From contig MDLB01000032.1 in assembly GCA_001730085.1 (NCBI GenBank), forward strand, positions 1-7,327: a stretch of DNA of 7,327 nt, read 5' to 3'. A model generated the notes under the pieces. It was not told where the DNA came from. It was given only the letters and a program-made list of their open reading frames with translations, and did not search any database. Every line of letters begins with the position of its first letter. Positions within the stretch are counted from its first letter, which is position 1. Positions 5,561 to 7,327 of this stretch are shown piece by piece. A program made the translations under genes and the position numbers. Source of the DNA: PVC group bacterium (ex Bugula neritina AB1). Its GTDB lineage: Bacteria > GCA-001730085.

Positions 5561-7063
5561 ATGAAAATTTTTACCTTACCTATAAATATTTTTTTTATGC
5601 TCATTTTTTTTATAAATGAAGGCTTTTGTTTGGCTCCTAAATCTTTGTTAGAAGAACATATCTATGAGGAGATCCCTTACGATGATCATAAAAATGAAAC
5701 GAAGGGTAAAAAAAAGCTCTCAAGAGAAGACGATTCAGAGAGTGAGATATTTCAAGAAGTCACACATTTTGATCTTAACAGAGTGAAAAGAAAAGAAAAA
5801 AAAGCAAGAAGGCGGAGATATAGCAATTATATCTCAAGTGACTATTTATCTTCTCCTGTCGATGCTTATCCCTTTAAATATAAAACTTTATTTAAGTACG
5901 AAGGTCCTAGATTTATAAAGAGCGAAGTGAAAGAAGCTTTTCATAAAAAGAATAGGCGAAAGCGAAGAAAAAAAAGGAGTCCTAAAAAGAAAGATAAAGG
6001 TGTAAGGCAGGATAGCGAACAAACTAAGGGTGTAAGGCAGCATAGGAAAATACTTCCAAATTATTATTCAAATGAGAGAATAGAAAATTTTGATAATGGA
6101 GACCTTTCCTTAGAAGAGAGCGAGGATTTTCGCTATGCAGCTTCTTATGTGTATCAGTCTAACCCTATCTTGCCCAAGAAGTTTTCAACCCCGAATAAAG
6201 GATATGCTTTTAATTTTTCACAAGAAAGACAACCTGTATTTGCTTCTCAAAATGACTTTAGCATTCATCAAGATGACTCGAATGTTGATCTGGATGGATA
6301 CTTAGTTCCAGTAGGAAGTAGAGTTAACCCCTATAAGAGTTCAGGTATTAAGGAAAATCAAAGGTTTACGTTACAAGCAAGAAAAGAAGGGCCGGACTTT
6401 TCTTTTGATAGAAAAGAGAATAGCTATTTGAGTCGAAGAGGTTCTATACAAGATGATGAAGGTTTCTTTGATATGGTTGAAAGAGATGAAGAGTTTCAGG
6501 AAGACTCTGATTCGTTTTTTGATATGGGACATGTATGGAACTATATAATGGTTAATTTATTTGAAGAGGGAGTAAACCTTGAAACTTATTCCTATATAAC
6601 GAGTGAAAGTTTTGCCATAACGTTATTCCATACGATTGTTAAAACTCTTTACAAGGGATATGAACTTATGAAGGAAGAAGATCAAGTCCAATGCCTTATA
6701 AAGTCTTTATTTGTCATGAAAAATATATCTCAACTTATGGATGAAGTTTTTAGAAAAAAAGAATATAAAAAAGATAGTGATTTTAATCATCATTTGAAGG
6801 TATATTTTAAGAGAATATTACATCTTGACCATGATGATGCCATTATTAGACTGATGGATAAATTAGTTGACGAAGGTCTGGCTCTTAAAACAAATATAGC
6901 TTGGTTTCATTTAATACTTCAGAGGGAGTGGGATGAAGCTCTTGAAAAACAGATTAACACGAGAATGGAACTTATTCCTAAAATGCAGGTCATGAAAGAT
7001 AGTTTTTTTAGTGATCTTTTATCTTCTTTTAATGATAACCATCAACAGAGATATGCCGCATAA
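5561..7063 (+). CDS. secreted, charged protein of unknown function, effector-like
   Basis: I do not recognise a family. Residues 1-23 form a Sec-type signal peptide (MKIF, hydrophobic core INIFFMLIFFI, likely cleavage after GFC at 23; not a lipobox). EHIYEEIPYDD (32-42) resembles EPIYA-type effector tyrosine sites. Basic clusters follow at 76-87 (KRKEKKARRRRY) and 129-146 (KKNRRKRRKKRSPKKKDK). KGVRQ occurs twice, at 146-150 and 156-160. Residues 160-320 are low in hydrophobics, rich in Ser/Asp/Glu/Asn and probably disordered, with YLVP (247-250), RRGSI (292-296) and FFDM at 302-305 and 319-322. Residues 325-490 look like a folded alpha-helical domain with hydrophobic heptads. The ATG at 5561 is supported by the signal peptide; its ribosome binding site (AGAAAG) is weak and distant. 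It is monocistronic by layout, driven by a duplicated promoter. Real coding is likely given its 500 open codons in AT-rich DNA; function is unknown. Confidence 0.8.
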   Translation: MKIFTLPINIFFMLIFFINEGFCLAPKSLLEEHIYEEIPYDDHKNETKGKKKLSREDDSESEIFQEVTHFDLNRVKRKEKKARRRRYSNYISSDYLSSPVDAYPFKYKTLFKYEGPRFIKSEVKEAFHKKNRRKRRKKRSPKKKDKGVRQDSEQTKGVRQHRKILPNYYSNERIENFDNGDLSLEESEDFRYAASYVYQSNPILPKKFSTPNKGYAFNFSQERQPVFASQNDFSIHQDDSNVDLDGYLVPVGSRVNPYKSSGIKENQRFTLQARKEGPDFSFDRKENSYLSRRGSIQDDEGFFDMVERDEEFQEDSDSFFDMGHVWNYIMVNLFEEGVNLETYSYITSESFAITLFHTIVKTLYKGYELMKEEDQVQCLIKSLFVMKNISQLMDEVFRKKEYKKDSDFNHHLKVYFKRILHLDHDDAIIRLMDKLVDEGLALKTNIAWFHLILQREWDEALEKQINTRMELIPKMQVMKDSFFSDLLSSFNDNHQQRYAA

Positions 7064-7245
7064 TTAATTATAAAGTGCAAAAAAATTTTAATGATAGGTT
7101 TAAGAGGATGCTTTATAAAATAATATTTTAATAGTTTTATAAATATAAATTTCTGTAAAAAAACATTAAAAGATTAAATTAAGATATTATTTTTCATGTA
7201 TTGATATGTTTTTATACATAAAAAAATTTAAATAGTTTAATTTAT
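7064..7245. other. AT-rich spacer after the secreted-protein gene
   Basis: No gene is visible. The only hairpin is A/T-only (TTTTTAT/ATAAAAA near 7209-7224), followed by further A residues, so it is not a convincing terminator. The TTTTAATGATAGGTTTAAGA stretch near 7086 loosely resembles the start of the upstream repeat unit but lacks its TCTTA half-site. Confidence 0.4.
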
Positions 7246-7274
7246 TTGACTTTTAATTTAAAAATAATTATAAT
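7246..7274 (+). promoter_or_regulatory. near-consensus sigma-70 promoter
   Basis: TTGACT (7246-7251), 17-base spacer, TATAAT (7269-7274): five of six and six of six consensus matches at the ideal spacing. Transcription should begin near 7281, about 32 nt before the GTG start at 7313. Confidence 0.7.
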
Positions 7275-7297
7275 TTTTTATTAATTATATATGAATA

Positions 7298-7304
7298 AAA
7301 GAGG
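7298..7304 (+). promoter_or_regulatory. Shine-Dalgarno choosing the GTG at 7313
   Basis: AAAGAGGA-like site eight bases before GTG (7313). The nearby ATG at 7291 is also open to the window end but has only AT sequence before it, so the GTG is preferred. Confidence 0.55.
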
Positions 7305-7312
7305 ATCTCAAA

Positions 7313-7327
7313 GTGAAAACATTATTA
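7313..7327 (+). CDS. start of a further gene (partial, five codons visible)
   Basis: GTG AAA ACA TTA TTA encodes MKTLL, then the window ends. The call rests on the near-consensus promoter, the short leader and the well-spaced AGAGGA site before it. A Met-Lys-Thr-Leu-Leu opening is common in signal peptides, which would make this a second exported protein like its neighbour, but five codons cannot establish that. An alternative is the ATG at 7291 in another frame (MNKRGSQSENII), which lacks a ribosome binding site. Confidence 0.45.

Overview
The window is a stretch of an AT-rich bacterial chromosome. PyrB, the PyrC-like protein, Ffh and SmpB all read like alphaproteobacterial family members. 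Examples are the PyrB RHLLDIKSLS opening, the SmpB IPEYxQGN...NHxPxRxRKLLLH block and the Ffh [23 protein letters not shown] block. Very AT-rich spacers, an IS200/IS605 remnant and a predicted secreted, highly charged protein suggest a host-associated or intracellular lineage, for instance something like Holosporales. That placement is inferred from remembered family sequences and was not tested by a search.

Layout. Positions 1-178 (+) hold the 3' end of a tnpB gene and the right end of its IS200/IS605-type element, with a subterminal hairpin ending in TCAA. Positions 179-662 have no intact gene but contain a short, stop-interrupted coding-like remnant on the minus strand. Positions 663-4755 are a compact minus-strand cluster, in transcription order pyrB, a pyrC-like gene, ffh and smpB. 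PyrB and the pyrC-like gene overlap by 14 bases, and ffh starts 22 bases after the pyrC-like stop. The pyrC-like product has lost nearly every metal-binding and catalytic residue of dihydroorotase. It is best read as a PyrC' pseudo-dihydroorotase, a structural partner of aspartate carbamoyltransferase, so the real dihydroorotase must be encoded elsewhere. Upstream of pyrB is a leader of about 100 nt with a hairpin followed by ATCTTTTT and a mini-ORF ending at the pyrB Shine-Dalgarno, an arrangement that resembles pyrimidine attenuators.

Positions 4892-5560 are extremely AT-rich. They include a tandem duplication of about 161 bp (5223-5384 and 5385-5530), each copy carrying the same dyad and the same TTGCAA-N18-TATAAW extended -10 promoter. 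These drive a plus-strand gene (5561-7063) for a 500-residue protein of unknown function. It has a Sec-type signal peptide, lysine/arginine-rich clusters, an EHIYEEI motif like the tyrosine-phosphorylation sites of bacterial effectors, and a helical C-terminal domain. After another AT-rich spacer, a near-consensus promoter (TTGACT-N17-TATAAT) and a good ribosome binding site introduce a further plus-strand gene that begins with GTG at 7313 and runs off the window.

The minus-strand cluster is housekeeping: UMP synthesis (pyrB and partner), co-translational membrane targeting (ffh) and ribosome rescue (smpB). The plus-strand genes on the right look like lineage-specific secreted-protein genes with their own promoters. 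The most interesting parts are the inactivated PyrC', the candidate pyrB attenuator, the duplicated promoter module and the effector-like protein it drives.
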